Shown: piece by piece, positions 55,531 to 63,983 of the stretch | How positions within the stretch are numbered: position 1 is the first letter of the stretch | Layout of the letters: the number at the start of each line of letters is the position of its first letter | DNA from: a bacterium | GTDB lineage: Bacteria > Spirochaetota > Leptospiria > Leptospirales > Leptonemataceae | Assembly: GCA_024742665.1 (NCBI GenBank) | Contig: JANSYA010000004.1 | Coordinates: forward strand, 1-64,000 | DNA length: 64,000 bases | Reading direction: 5' to 3' | Notes under the pieces: generated by a model | Seen by the model: only the letters and a program-made list of their open reading frames with translations | The model's database searches: none | Told to the model about the DNA's origin: nothing | Program-made: the position numbers and the translations under genes

Positions 55531-58500
55531 ATGTATCTAACTCTAATAGCAATCAGTTTTCTGGGGTCAATCGCCTTCACCCTCTTTCTGCGCCGGCTGG
55601 AACGTCCGGCGGCAAAGGCGACTCACCTGAAGCGGCTGGGCGAGCTGCAGGAACAGAATCTGGAAAATCTGGCCGGGCGCCATCTACAGTCCATCCAGGA
55701 CGCGATTCTGGATTATGATATGCTGCTGCGCCAGAGCCATACAGCCCGGGAAGATCTGAAAGAAGGCCTGAAATCCTGCCAGGAGAGCATCGAAGGTATC
55801 CACCAGGAACGAGCGGTGATCGACGATATCTCCCGGGAGCTGGGCGAAATCGCCGGCAGCGCCCGCACGGTCGGCGAGCAGGTCGAGCGCCTGGACCGCG
55901 GGCTGGAGCGCCTGTCGTACGCCGAAGAAGAAATGAACGGGATCCAGTCGAATCTCAGCCGGCTGGCCGCGGAAATCGAGCGCCGGGGCGGCGAATCCGA
56001 GGCGACTCTGGCCGACGTGGTATCGCGACTCGTGCGCGAAACCGAAGAGCGCACCCGCAGCCTCACGGAAAACGCCCGCTCCTCGTTTCAGATTCTGCAA
56101 GAGGAATACAAAGAACTCGAAACCCGCCTGGACGATCAGAGCCGGGATGTGGACATTCTGACCGAACGCGTCACCCAGGTCGGCAATCGCTTCGAAGAGA
56201 AGTGGCTCGGAGAAGCCGGCCGCATCGAAGAACGCACCGGCGAAATCGAACGTCGCTTTAGCGATCGTTTGGGCAGCCTGGAAGAAGGCCTGGCCGGGAT
56301 GCGCAACAAAGCCGTCGAATCTCTACAGAGCGAAATCAAGCGCATGCGCGACGAGCTGGAAGATTTTAATCTCGAAGGGATCAGCCGTCGCGACGAGATC
56401 CTGAATGAAACCCGTCGCATGGCCGAGGGCCTGCAGGACCAGGTGCGCACGTTTCAAGAAAACTATCTCGCCGCGGAAAATCGCCTGCTGCAAGACGCCG
56501 AGCACTACAACAAACAGCTGCGTGAAAAGCACGAAGTCTTCGAAAAGGAATGGCTCGATTCTCAGAACGGCCTCTTACAGGAATTCGAATCGCGCACGAA
56601 CGAACTTGAAGGCCAGATCGATACCCTGCGCAATCGCGAGACCGAGGAACTGGGCGACGAAGCCGGTCGTCTGCGCGAAGATCTGAAAGCCTTCGCCGGC
56701 GAAGTCCGGGATCGCATCGATCACCAGGTGATTCAAAGCGAAGAGAAACTGCGCGAATTCCAGCGCGTCGAAGAGCGCGATCTGCAGAACGCCCGGGAAG
56801 AACTGGGCCAGCTCAAAGATAATCTAAACCTGCTCTCTCAGGAGATGAAGGCCGGCCTGCGTTCCGAAACCGAACACTCGATCACGCTGATCAAAGACGC
56901 CCGCAAAAACGAAGAGGAACACTTCGCGCGGGGCCGCAGCGAACTCGAAAGCTTTCGCAAAGAAATCCAGGATCGCCTGGAGCAGGTCGAAGAGCAATTC
57001 ACCGAAGTTTCCAAAATCCGCGGTAAAATGCAGAGCTTCGCGGACGATCTGCAAAATGATCTGGGCGCGACCGCGGATCGTTATCGCGACGAACTCGGCG
57101 ACCGCCTGGCGGAAATCGAATCGGAACAATCGGAAGTGCGCGGCGAGGTCGACAAGATGCTGCAGCAGGCTTCGGCCGAAATGGACAAACACTCCGCCGA
57201 GCAGCTCAAAGAAATCGAGCGGACCCGCAGCCGGGTCGAAGAATTCGCCGAGCGCGTGCGCAAAGACATTACCGAAGCGCGGGAAGAGTCCGTCGGCGAA
57301 CTGGAAAAACGGGCCACGAAATTTATCACCGAGCAGGACGACAAACTGCACCGCCTCTCAACCGAAATCGACGACAAGATCAATCGCCAGCTGATGGAAA
57401 TGAGCGACGAAGGCCAGCTGCAGCTTTCAGAACTCGAAAAGCGCACCGAACGCGCCATCGCTTCGTCTGTTGAACGCGTCGAGCGGGACATCGCCAGCGC
57501 CGAACAGAATTTCGAAAGCATGCGCCAGGAGATCTCGGCCGAAATGCAGCAGGCTCGCGTTATCAAAGACGAAGTGCTGCGGGAAATCGAACGCGATACT
57601 TCCCGGATCAGCGAATTCCGCGAACAGCTTACGGTCGTTGACCGCGCGGACGAATATATCAATCGCCTGGATGAAACCCTGGGCGTCCTGAGCGGCCGTC
57701 TGGAACTCGCGCAGCAGGAAAACGCAAAGCTCGACGAATACGTGCACAACTTCGAAACCGTGCGGGCCAGCCGCAAAGAAATCGAAAGCGAACTGCGCCT
57801 GCTGGAAAACCAGCGCGAGCGCATGACCGAAACCGAGCAGCAGCTCTTCAACGTGGAAAAACAGCTTGAAGAACTGCACCTGAAACTTTCGGGCCTCGAC
57901 CGGGCCGAAGAACTGGCCGGCAAGATCGAAAAACGCGTCGTGCAGTTTAACGAATTCAAAGACTCCTTCGAAAAATATTTCGGCGAGATGGGCGACCGTC
58001 GCAAGTTCGTCGAAAGCGCCGTGCATCACATCGAAGCTTCCCGCGACCAGGCTCGCTCCGCCTCGGACGCCGCGGTCCAGTTGCTCAGTAAAGTCGAGCG
58101 CGTGGAACTGCGCCACGACCATATGCAGGAGGGCCTGAGCGATCTGGAAAACCGCGCGACTCGCCTGCGAGGCCTGGAATCCGAGATTCAGCGCGTCGAA
58201 GCCCGCTTCGAACAGATGGACGGCCTGCTGATCGATTTAGAAGAGAAGCAAAAGCAGATCAGCGTCATGTCCCGTCGGGTCGAAGAGCTGCGGGACGGCG
58301 GCGAAGAAACGCGCCAGGAACTGGCGTCGCTGGTTTCGGAATCCGAGGAAAAAATGGACCGCCTCACGGCCTTTTACGAAACCGTGGACGCCCTGGTCGA
58401 CCAGGCCAATCGTTTTGACTCGACTGACGACTTGCTGGATGAAAAGCTGACTCCGGTCGGCAGCGGCCGGCGCGGGAAAAAGGGCGCGGCCCAGGGCGTG

Positions 58501-58629
58501 CCCGAACACAAACGCAACGGCATCCTCAGTTTGCATCTCAATCACAAATGGGACGCGGACCTGATCGCGGAGCGCATGAAGATCGATCCGTCGGTCGTGC
58601 GCGCGGTGATCGCCAGCCACAATCAATGA
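55531..58629 (+). CDS. large membrane-anchored coiled-coil protein (Scc-like)
   Basis: 1032 residues. One N-terminal membrane helix (about 2-20) is followed by nearly continuous heptad-rich, Glu/Arg/Asp/Gln-rich coiled coil from about residue 25 to 960. After a Gly/Lys linker comes a short C-terminal domain (about 992-1030: NGILSLHLNHKWDADLIAER) that looks like a helix-turn-helix. This resembles spirochaetal coiled-coil proteins such as Leptospira Scc, reported to form filaments and bind nucleic acid. Homology is not proven by coiled-coil similarity alone. The ATG at 55531 has AGAGAG upstream. The gene is divergent from the methyltransferase and 37 bp before tetR. Confidence 0.75.
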   Translation: MYLTLIAISFLGSIAFTLFLRRLERPAAKATHLKRLGELQEQNLENLAGRHLQSIQDAILDYDMLLRQSHTAREDLKEGLKSCQESIEGIHQERAVIDDISRELGEIAGSARTVGEQVERLDRGLERLSYAEEEMNGIQSNLSRLAAEIERRGGESEATLADVVSRLVRETEERTRSLTENARSSFQILQEEYKELETRLDDQSRDVDILTERVTQVGNRFEEKWLGEAGRIEERTGEIERRFSDRLGSLEEGLAGMRNKAVESLQSEIKRMRDELEDFNLEGISRRDEILNETRRMAEGLQDQVRTFQENYLAAENRLLQDAEHYNKQLREKHEVFEKEWLDSQNGLLQEFESRTNELEGQIDTLRNRETEELGDEAGRLREDLKAFAGEVRDRIDHQVIQSEEKLREFQRVEERDLQNAREELGQLKDNLNLLSQEMKAGLRSETEHSITLIKDARKNEEEHFARGRSELESFRKEIQDRLEQVEEQFTEVSKIRGKMQSFADDLQNDLGATADRYRDELGDRLAEIESEQSEVRGEVDKMLQQASAEMDKHSAEQLKEIERTRSRVEEFAERVRKDITEAREESVGELEKRATKFITEQDDKLHRLSTEIDDKINRQLMEMSDEGQLQLSELEKRTERAIASSVERVERDIASAEQNFESMRQEISAEMQQARVIKDEVLREIERDTSRISEFREQLTVVDRADEYINRLDETLGVLSGRLELAQQENAKLDEYVHNFETVRASRKEIESELRLLENQRERMTETEQQLFNVEKQLEELHLKLSGLDRAEELAGKIEKRVVQFNEFKDSFEKYFGEMGDRRKFVESAVHHIEASRDQARSASDAAVQLLSKVERVELRHDHMQEGLSDLENRATRLRGLESEIQRVEARFEQMDGLLIDLEEKQKQISVMSRRVEELRDGGEETRQELASLVSESEEKMDRLTAFYETVDALVDQANRFDSTDDLLDEKLTPVGSGRRGKKGAAQGVPEHKRNGILSLHLNHKWDADLIAERMKIDPSVVRAVIASHNQ

Positions 58630-58666
58630 GAGCCCGACGCGGCTGAAGCGACAGGATATACGATCG

Positions 58667-59308
58667 GTGGGAATAGTGGAACGCAAAGAGCGCGAGAAGG
58701 CGGAACGCCGGCGCTCGATCCTCGAAGCGGCGCGAGAGCTGATTCAGGAAAAAACATTCGAAGAGATCACCATGGAAGATCTCGCCAAACGCCTGGAGCT
58801 CAGCCGGGCCACGCTCTATCTGTACTTTCGCAACAAAAGCGAAATCTACACGACCCTGCTGATCGAAGGTATGCGGGAACTCGAGTCCGGCTACGACGAA
58901 GTCCTGGCCCGGGGACCGCTCGAACCGCTGGAGAAGCTACAGGCCTTCGCCTTCGTCTTCTTTCAGTTTTACCAGGGAAACCATAACTACTTCGATTTGA
59001 TCGTAACCAAACGCGCTGAACTGCGCAAAGACATCGGCGACGAAGTGCTCGCCGATCTGGAACAGGCCGGCAACTCGGTGATTCAGCCGCTCGTGAATAT
59101 CATCAACGAAGGCGCCGAGAACGGCGAATTCCCGGCCGGTCCGCCGGAGAAAATGGCCTGGCTGCTGCGGGCCGTCGCGATTGGCTTCGCCGTGGGCATC
59201 AGAGAAGGCAAAATTAAATTTCCGGAAGATCTGCCCCTGGCGCAGCAGCTATTGCTGTACGGTCTGAAAGGCCACCGCTCCGCCGATCCCGATAAGAAAA
59301 AGGACTGA
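58667..59308 (+). CDS. TetR-family transcriptional regulator
   Basis: A 213-residue TetR-type repressor. The N-terminal DNA-binding domain (about 5-60) has RRRSILEAARELIQEKTFEE and the helix-turn-helix LAKRLELSRATLYLYFRNKSE. The larger C-terminal domain presumably binds a small ligand. Start is a GTG at 58667 with AGGATA upstream. The stop abuts the thioesterase start, so both are cotranslated; the regulator may sense an acyl-CoA or fatty acid. A candidate operator of TetR type (ATGACACCGTGTCAT) lies at 60397 before glpD. Confidence 0.92.
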   Translation: MGIVERKEREKAERRRSILEAARELIQEKTFEEITMEDLAKRLELSRATLYLYFRNKSEIYTTLLIEGMRELESGYDEVLARGPLEPLEKLQAFAFVFFQFYQGNHNYFDLIVTKRAELRKDIGDEVLADLEQAGNSVIQPLVNIINEGAENGEFPAGPPEKMAWLLRAVAIGFAVGIREGKIKFPEDLPLAQQLLLYGLKGHRSADPDKKKD

Positions 59309-60205
59309 GTGCATCGACGCTCGCCGCCTGCCACCCCGCTTATGACGCCCTACTCGCATACAATTTCGGGCCGCGCGCGCTTCGCCGACCTGGACCCCCA
59401 GCGCCACGTGACCAGCCGCACGTACGAATACTTCGCCTACGAAGCGCGCCACAGACTGCTGGAACAACACGATTATCCCCTGCAACGCCTGCTCGACGAG
59501 CAGATTCGCTTTCGTCCGCGTGCGGGCTACGTGCGCTTCGTCAATCAGCAGTATCCCGACAACGAGATGCATGTCCCCGCAGCCGCCTATCCAACGGGCG
59601 ATGGTCGCATTATCTGGGACCACGCTCTGCGCCAGCCCGACGACGCGCCGATCTGTCGCATCGTGCAGGAGCTCGAAGCCGTAAACGCCGCGGGCGAGCC
59701 GATCGATCTGCTGGCGGAACGCGCAGAACCCGAAACCGAGCTGCGCGATTTTCTACACGACATTCCCGCCTTCGGCGGCCAGTGCAAACGCCTCAGCCTG
59801 GAGTACCAGTCCCTGATGAGCGATCGCTCCGTCAGCGGCGACTACGCGCCCGGAGCCCTGTGGCGTATCTTCGAAGACGGCCGGACCCTCTTCGGCGAAC
59901 GAATCGGCCTGACCTACGAATTGATTCAGGAAATCGACACGACCCTCTTTTTCATGGGCGCGACCTTTCACTATTTTCAGGCGATTGCTCCGGGAACACC
60001 CCTGCGAATTCACAGCTGGCTGGAGCGAACCGATAAAATCCGCGCCTACATGCGCCAGGACGTCACCGATCTCAGCGGCGAAACGCTGTATATGTCCGCT
60101 CAGGAAGAGCATCTGATCGTTTCTCTGTCGCGCTCCCGTCCCCGCCGCGCGCCACAGCAATTCTACGATATGTTCGGGGACTACACCGAATTCCCCGATT
60201 CCTGA
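59309..60205 (+). CDS. double-hotdog acyl-CoA/ACP thioesterase-like protein
   Basis: A 298-residue protein with two hotdog halves. The first opens with RARFADLDPQRHVTSRTYEYF, an Asp-x-Asp-...-His pattern of 4-hydroxybenzoyl-CoA-type thioesterases. The second half starts near residue 150 with LSLEYQSLMSDRSVSGDYAP. It probably hydrolyses acyl-CoA or acyl-ACP; which is unclear. The GTG at 59309 follows the tetR stop directly and has AAGGA at the right distance. An ATG at 59342 without a ribosome site is the alternative. Confidence 0.78.
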   Translation: MHRRSPPATPLMTPYSHTISGRARFADLDPQRHVTSRTYEYFAYEARHRLLEQHDYPLQRLLDEQIRFRPRAGYVRFVNQQYPDNEMHVPAAAYPTGDGRIIWDHALRQPDDAPICRIVQELEAVNAAGEPIDLLAERAEPETELRDFLHDIPAFGGQCKRLSLEYQSLMSDRSVSGDYAPGALWRIFEDGRTLFGERIGLTYELIQEIDTTLFFMGATFHYFQAIAPGTPLRIHSWLERTDKIRAYMRQDVTDLSGETLYMSAQEEHLIVSLSRSRPRRAPQQFYDMFGDYTEFPDS

Positions 60206-60224
60206 GCCGGCACCCCGCCGCCCC

Positions 60225-60321
60225 GACAGGAATTCCCACGCCCTCAGTCCCACCGGCACACCTGTAGGAGTTCCTACATCGCGAATCGGACTCCGCTGAC
60301 ATCCGTGTAAGAGTTCCTACA
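60225..60321. repeat. three copies of a TGTAGGA-TCCTACA palindrome
   Basis: TGTAGGAGTTCCTACA (60263-60278) is a perfect 7-bp inverted repeat with a 2-nt centre. TGTAAGAGTTCCTACA (60306-60321) differs by one base, and GACAGGAATTCCCACG (60225-60240) is a decayed copy. Spacings are 38 and 43 bp. Similar short palindromes are common in Leptospira intergenic DNA as far as I recall. They could be a dispersed repeat or binding sites in the glpD upstream region. Confidence 0.7.
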
Positions 60322-60335
60322 CCCGTTCTTCGAGA

Positions 60336-60411
60336 ATGACACAGCGTCAGAATATATTCCCGCGCCACCAAAAAGGAGTGACAGAAAGGATATAGAATGA
60401 CACCGTGTCAT
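60336..60411 (+). promoter_or_regulatory. candidate operator pair and -10 box before glpD
   Basis: ATGACACCGTGTCAT (60397-60411) is a perfect 7-bp inverted repeat with one central base. It directly follows a -10-like TATAGA (60391-60396), so it would cover the transcription start. A weaker copy, ATGACACAGCGTCAG (60336-60350), lies 61 bp upstream, close to six helical turns. This layout suits a repressor binding both sites. No good -35 box was seen. Confidence 0.55.
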
Positions 60412-60435
60412 CAATTCCAATTCCGGAGGACCGCC

Positions 60436-62148
60436 ATGAACGCTCGCGCCCCTATATTCGCCCCTCGCTCACCCTCGTATCGAGACCTCCAGCCGTTGAA
60501 ATCCGAAGTCTTCGATCTGATCGTCATCGGCGGCGGCATTACCGGAGCCAGTATCCTGCGCGACGCCAGCCTGCGCGGCCTGAATGCGGTTCTGCTGGAA
60601 CGCGGCGACTACGCTTCCGGCACAACTCAGGCCACCTCCAAGTTGATCCACGGCGGACTGCGATACCTAAAAAACGGCGAGATCTCTCTGGTGCGCGAGT
60701 CGCTGCGCGAACGGCGGACTCTGGCTCGACTGGCGCCGCACGCTCTGCGCCCCGAAGCCTTTCTGTTTCCAGTCTATTCCGATCGAGGCATCGGCCGTCT
60801 GAAAATGGGCGCGGCTCTAACGGCTTACGATCTGCTGGGCTTCGATCGCAATCGCGGCGTGGACGCCGAACATCGCCTGCCGGGCTCGCGCTTTCTGGAC
60901 GCCGGGGCGACTCTGGCCGAAGAGCCCGGCCTGGACTTTCGCCGCCTGAGTGGTTCGTATCTATACTACGATTATGCGAATCTGAATCCGGAGCGGCTGT
61001 GCGTCGAAATGATTCTGAGCGCCCGTGAGCGCGGCGCGATCGCCCGCAACTATACCGAAGTGCGTCGCATCGCCCGACGAGCGGACGGCGGCTACGAAGC
61101 GCGCGTTACCGATCGTCGCACGGGACAGCACGGCGTCGTGCGCGGGCGCGCCGTCGTCAACGCCGGCGGTCCCTGGGCCGACTATCTGGAAGGCCTGGTC
61201 AGCGGGCGGCCTTTCGGACGCAAGAGCATCCGGCGATCGAAAGGCGTGCACCTTGTGACCCGCCGCTGTATTCAAAACAAAACGGTCGTGCTGATGAAAG
61301 CCGACCAAACGCATCTGTTTATGATTCCCTGGCGCGGCCGGACTTTAATCGGCACGACCGACACCGCCTTCGATGAACATCCCGATCGCATGCGAGTGAC
61401 CACAGACGACGCGCGCCAGGTCCTGAGCCAGGTCAACGCCCTCTTTCCAGGCGCGAAGCTCGAACTAAATCGCGACGTCGAATATTTCTACGGCGGACTC
61501 CGCCCGCTGCTCGCCGGCGAAGCGGGACAGTCCAGCTACGACGCCTCGCGCCGCATGGAAATTTTGCACCTGGGCGACGATCGCCGAAGCGGTCAGAGCG
61601 AGGGCTTCGCCGGATTCTTTACGGTACTCGGGGGCAAATATACGACCGGCCGCCGGCTGGCGGAAGCCCTGATTGACCGCGTCTGCGATTATCTACCGGG
61701 GAAATTCGGCGAAGCCCGCAGCCATCGCGTGGGACTGCCGGCCGGCGAATTCAGCACCCTCACGGAGCTTTCAGAAAAATTGGAACGGAAATTCAGCGGC
61801 GCCGACCCGCGCAAGATTCGGGTGCTCGCCCGCCGCTACGGCGCCGTCGCCGAACGCATTCTGGATCTGGCTTCGCCGTCGCACGCCGACTCGGGCGCGG
61901 TATATCGCCTGGGAAACGGCGAAGTCTATTATCCGGAAGAAATCGACTATCTGGTTGCGAACGAAGACGTGGAAACCGCTTCCGATCTTTTCTTTCGCCG
62001 CTCGGGAATCGGGACGGTCGGGCCCGCGCCGGAAACGGTTTCCCGGGCGATCATAGATCGTATGGGAAAACGCCTGGGCTGGGGCCGGCGGGAGAAACGC
62101 GGCGCCCTACAGGAAATCGCGGCGCGCTATCGTTTCCCGAAAAATTAA
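60436..62148 (+). CDS. glpD: glycerol-3-phosphate dehydrogenase (FAD-dependent)
   Basis: Membrane-associated flavoprotein that oxidises glycerol 3-phosphate to dihydroxyacetone phosphate and feeds electrons to quinone. 570 residues. N-terminal FAD loop FDLIVIGGGITGASILRDAS, then SKLIHGGLRYL, MIPWRGRTLIGTTD and FFTVLGGKYTTGRRLAE; a C-terminal DAO_C helical domain. I choose the ATG at 60436 because GGAGGA sits 5 bp upstream; the earlier in-frame ATG at 60397 lies in the palindrome and lacks a ribosome site. Works with glpK (38.6 kb). Confidence 0.96.
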   Translation: MNARAPIFAPRSPSYRDLQPLKSEVFDLIVIGGGITGASILRDASLRGLNAVLLERGDYASGTTQATSKLIHGGLRYLKNGEISLVRESLRERRTLARLAPHALRPEAFLFPVYSDRGIGRLKMGAALTAYDLLGFDRNRGVDAEHRLPGSRFLDAGATLAEEPGLDFRRLSGSYLYYDYANLNPERLCVEMILSARERGAIARNYTEVRRIARRADGGYEARVTDRRTGQHGVVRGRAVVNAGGPWADYLEGLVSGRPFGRKSIRRSKGVHLVTRRCIQNKTVVLMKADQTHLFMIPWRGRTLIGTTDTAFDEHPDRMRVTTDDARQVLSQVNALFPGAKLELNRDVEYFYGGLRPLLAGEAGQSSYDASRRMEILHLGDDRRSGQSEGFAGFFTVLGGKYTTGRRLAEALIDRVCDYLPGKFGEARSHRVGLPAGEFSTLTELSEKLERKFSGADPRKIRVLARRYGAVAERILDLASPSHADSGAVYRLGNGEVYYPEEIDYLVANEDVETASDLFFRRSGIGTVGPAPETVSRAIIDRMGKRLGWGRREKRGALQEIAARYRFPKN

Positions 62149-62169
62149 AAACGCAAAGCGATTCAACGC

Positions 62170-62751
62170 TCAAAAGCGACAGTGAGAAACGTCGATATCG
62201 CGCCAGGCCCAGAAGGCCAGGCCTTCGGTGATATTGTCCTCAATTTCCAGCAGCGTAAATTTTTTCACGTCGGACTTGAGCTTCGTAAACTCCCAGCGAA
62301 AGCGCAGATTGGGCGACTCGCTGAAATTTCCGCTGCTGCATTCCGGCAGGCCGTGGGCCGCGAGCATTTTGTAGCGGCGGCCTTTTTGATCGCGCAGGAC
62401 CGTCCCGGGCGGATGCGTGCAGGCCGAAGCCACGCCCTGGGTTTTGAAGTGGAAGATCGAACGCGAGCGCGTATTGCAAACCTGCGTTAATGTAACCTTA
62501 CTCCCGCCGGTCAGATAGGCGATGCCGATCCGGCAACACGGCCGTTTTTTGGGCTCTTTTTTCGGCTCCGGTTTAGTCACGGTCGCCGAAAGCGCCGACC
62601 AATTCGCAGTTCCCGAAGGATCGAGAAATCCGGACCCGATTGCCATCATCGCGGAAATCGCAAACAGCGCGATCAGTGTCCAGCCGGCGGCCGAGCTTGA
62701 CCGCGATCGCGCGCCCGACGCGGATTCCGGAGTGCGGGATCGATTCATCAT
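62170..62751 (-). CDS. hypothetical membrane-anchored protein, Cys-rich
   Basis: A 193-residue protein: a Ser/Arg-rich N-terminus, one hydrophobic anchor or signal (TLIALFAISAMMAIGSGFL, about 25-43), a Lys/Pro-rich spacer, then a domain of about 120 residues with several cysteines (PCCRIG, VCNTRS, ACTHPP, ECSSG, SHCRF), which may form disulfides outside the membrane. No family recognised. It lies 4 bp downstream of the QueD-like gene on the same strand and converges on glpD. Confidence 0.65.
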   Translation of the reverse strand: MMNRSRTPESASGARSRSSSAAGWTLIALFAISAMMAIGSGFLDPSGTANWSALSATVTKPEPKKEPKKRPCCRIGIAYLTGGSKVTLTQVCNTRSRSIFHFKTQGVASACTHPPGTVLRDQKGRRYKMLAAHGLPECSSGNFSESPNLRFRWEFTKLKSDVKKFTLLEIEDNITEGLAFWAWRDIDVSHCRF

Positions 62752-62755
62752 AGAA

Positions 62756-63217
62756 TCAGACGCTTCCCGCCGGCCGAAAGATCGCGATATTCGCCGGCCC
62801 CTCGTGAATGCGAATTTCCAGCAGGCGGCCCTGGTCGGCCGCGATGACCTCGTTCAGCCCCCGATAAAACCAGCGGGCGATATTTTCCGAGGTCGGATTC
62901 ACGCCCTGAAATTCCGACAGATCGTTAATGCAGACGTGCTCAATGCGCTCAATCAGCTGATCCAGGCGCTGGCGGGCCGACAGAAAATCGAAGCTGATAC
63001 CGTCCGACCCGGTCCCGCCGCTCTCATGGGCGAGAAATACTTCGACCAGCCAGCTGTGACCGTGGACCGGTTCGTCCCGCCCGTCGGGGAAGTATTTGTA
63101 CAGATAGTGGGCCGACTCAAAGCGCCCCTCGATGCGTACGAGAAACTGACCGGGCGCGTCGGCAAAGCCGGCCAGCTCCGCCGACAGCTGGGGATGGGCG
63201 TCAAGCTCCATATTCAT
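62756..63217 (-). CDS. 6-pyruvoyltetrahydropterin synthase/QueD-like protein lacking the catalytic Cys
   Basis: A 153-residue T-fold protein. Zinc histidines are recognisable in FESAHYLYKYF and in VHGHSW, and the late Glu is in IRIHEGPANIAIF. In active PTPS and QueD enzymes the motif is CxxxHGH; here it reads DEPVHGH, so the Cys is replaced by Asp. Also present is the long N-terminus MNMELDAHPQLSAELAGF. It might be a PTPS-III-like variant, a dedicated binding protein, or an enzyme with other substrates. No other queuosine or folate gene is nearby. ATG at 63217. Confidence 0.8.
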   Translation of the reverse strand: MNMELDAHPQLSAELAGFADAPGQFLVRIEGRFESAHYLYKYFPDGRDEPVHGHSWLVEVFLAHESGGTGSDGISFDFLSARQRLDQLIERIEHVCINDLSEFQGVNPTSENIARWFYRGLNEVIAADQGRLLEIRIHEGPANIAIFRPAGSV

Positions 63218-63544
63218 GAGGAAAGAGTCGGAACTGCCTGCTCGACTGGCAATGCTCTTTTTATTTACAGGGCACGCGGCCGGGTCCGGTCAGAGCGGTT
63301 TCAGTCAGGGCGGTTCCAGTCCGAGCAGACCCTGGACGAATCGGCCTGAAATCATCGGGGAGCAGTGCCAGCGTCCCGGCTCAAATCGCGGGCGCCGATC
63401 GGGATTCGCGCACCCGGGTGGCCGATTCCGGGGCGGCCCCGGCGCTGAATTTCCTTGACGGGGATTACAAAAATCGTTTCTTTCTCAATTGAGTAGATGG
63501 ATCGTCGGCCGCAGGTCGCCGGAATCCATCCTCTGGAGAATCCA
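63218..63544. other. intergenic region, no gene seen
   Basis: The 327 bases between the QueD-like gene and the DUF1858 gene hold no reading frame with ribosome site or family. Near 63290-63330 short imperfect copies of CAGTC.GGGCGGTTCCAGTC occur. A TTGACG at 63455 could be a -35 box for the DUF1858 gene, but no matching -10 box is clear. Confidence 0.5.
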
Positions 63545-63778
63545 ATGTCCGAAGTAAATACGCAAGTCCAGCCTGAAGCAAAGTTCCGCCCCGATATGAC
63601 GGTCGGCGACGCGATGAAAGTTCATCCGGAAGCGGGTCTCGTATTCTCAAGCTACCATCTCGGTGGCTGCTCGCACTGCTCGATCAACGAAATGGAAACG
63701 ATCGAACAGGTATGCATGGGCTACGGCGTGCCCGTCGACCAGTTGGTCGACAGCCTGAACAATCTACTCGAAGATTAA
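63545..63778 (+). CDS. DUF1858-domain protein
   Basis: A 77-residue protein with the DUF1858 fold (also called hybrid-cluster-protein-associated redox disulfide domain): MTVGDAMKVHPEAGLVFSSY followed by GGCSHCSINEMETIEQVC. The CxxC pair is the presumed redox or metal site. Function unproven. I choose the ATG at 63545 because GGAGAATCC lies just upstream; the frame open from 63497 lacks such a site. Confidence 0.85.
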   Translation: MSEVNTQVQPEAKFRPDMTVGDAMKVHPEAGLVFSSYHLGGCSHCSINEMETIEQVCMGYGVPVDQLVDSLNNLLED

Positions 63779-63900
63779 GGCGGACTGCCGGAGAATCACG
63801 CGAAACGATTCGTAAAACGAAATCAATATAATATTCGTTGGTCATAGCGCTCCCTCCCCCCTGGCTCTGCGGGTTTTGTGGTTGGAACGGAACGCAAACG

Positions 63901-63932
63901 AAAAAAGCCGGAAATTAATTCCGGCTTTTTTT
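63901..63932. terminator. bidirectional Rho-independent terminator
   Basis: AAAAAAGCCGGAA (63901-63913) and TTCCGGCTTTTTT (63919-63931) form a perfect 13-bp stem around a 5-nt loop, with A and T runs on both flanks. It ends the DUF1858 transcript and could also serve a minus-strand gene beyond the window. Confidence 0.9.
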
Positions 63933-63939
63933 ATGCCCC

Positions 63940-63983
63940 CCGACGATCATCCGACGATCATCCGACGATCCACCGAGGATCAT
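63940..63983. repeat. four 11-bp tandem repeats
   Basis: CCGACGATCAT is present at 63940-63950 and 63951-63961, then with changes at 63962-63972 and 63973-63983, right after the terminator. The last units are decayed. Possibly a slippage-prone minisatellite. Confidence 0.8.
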
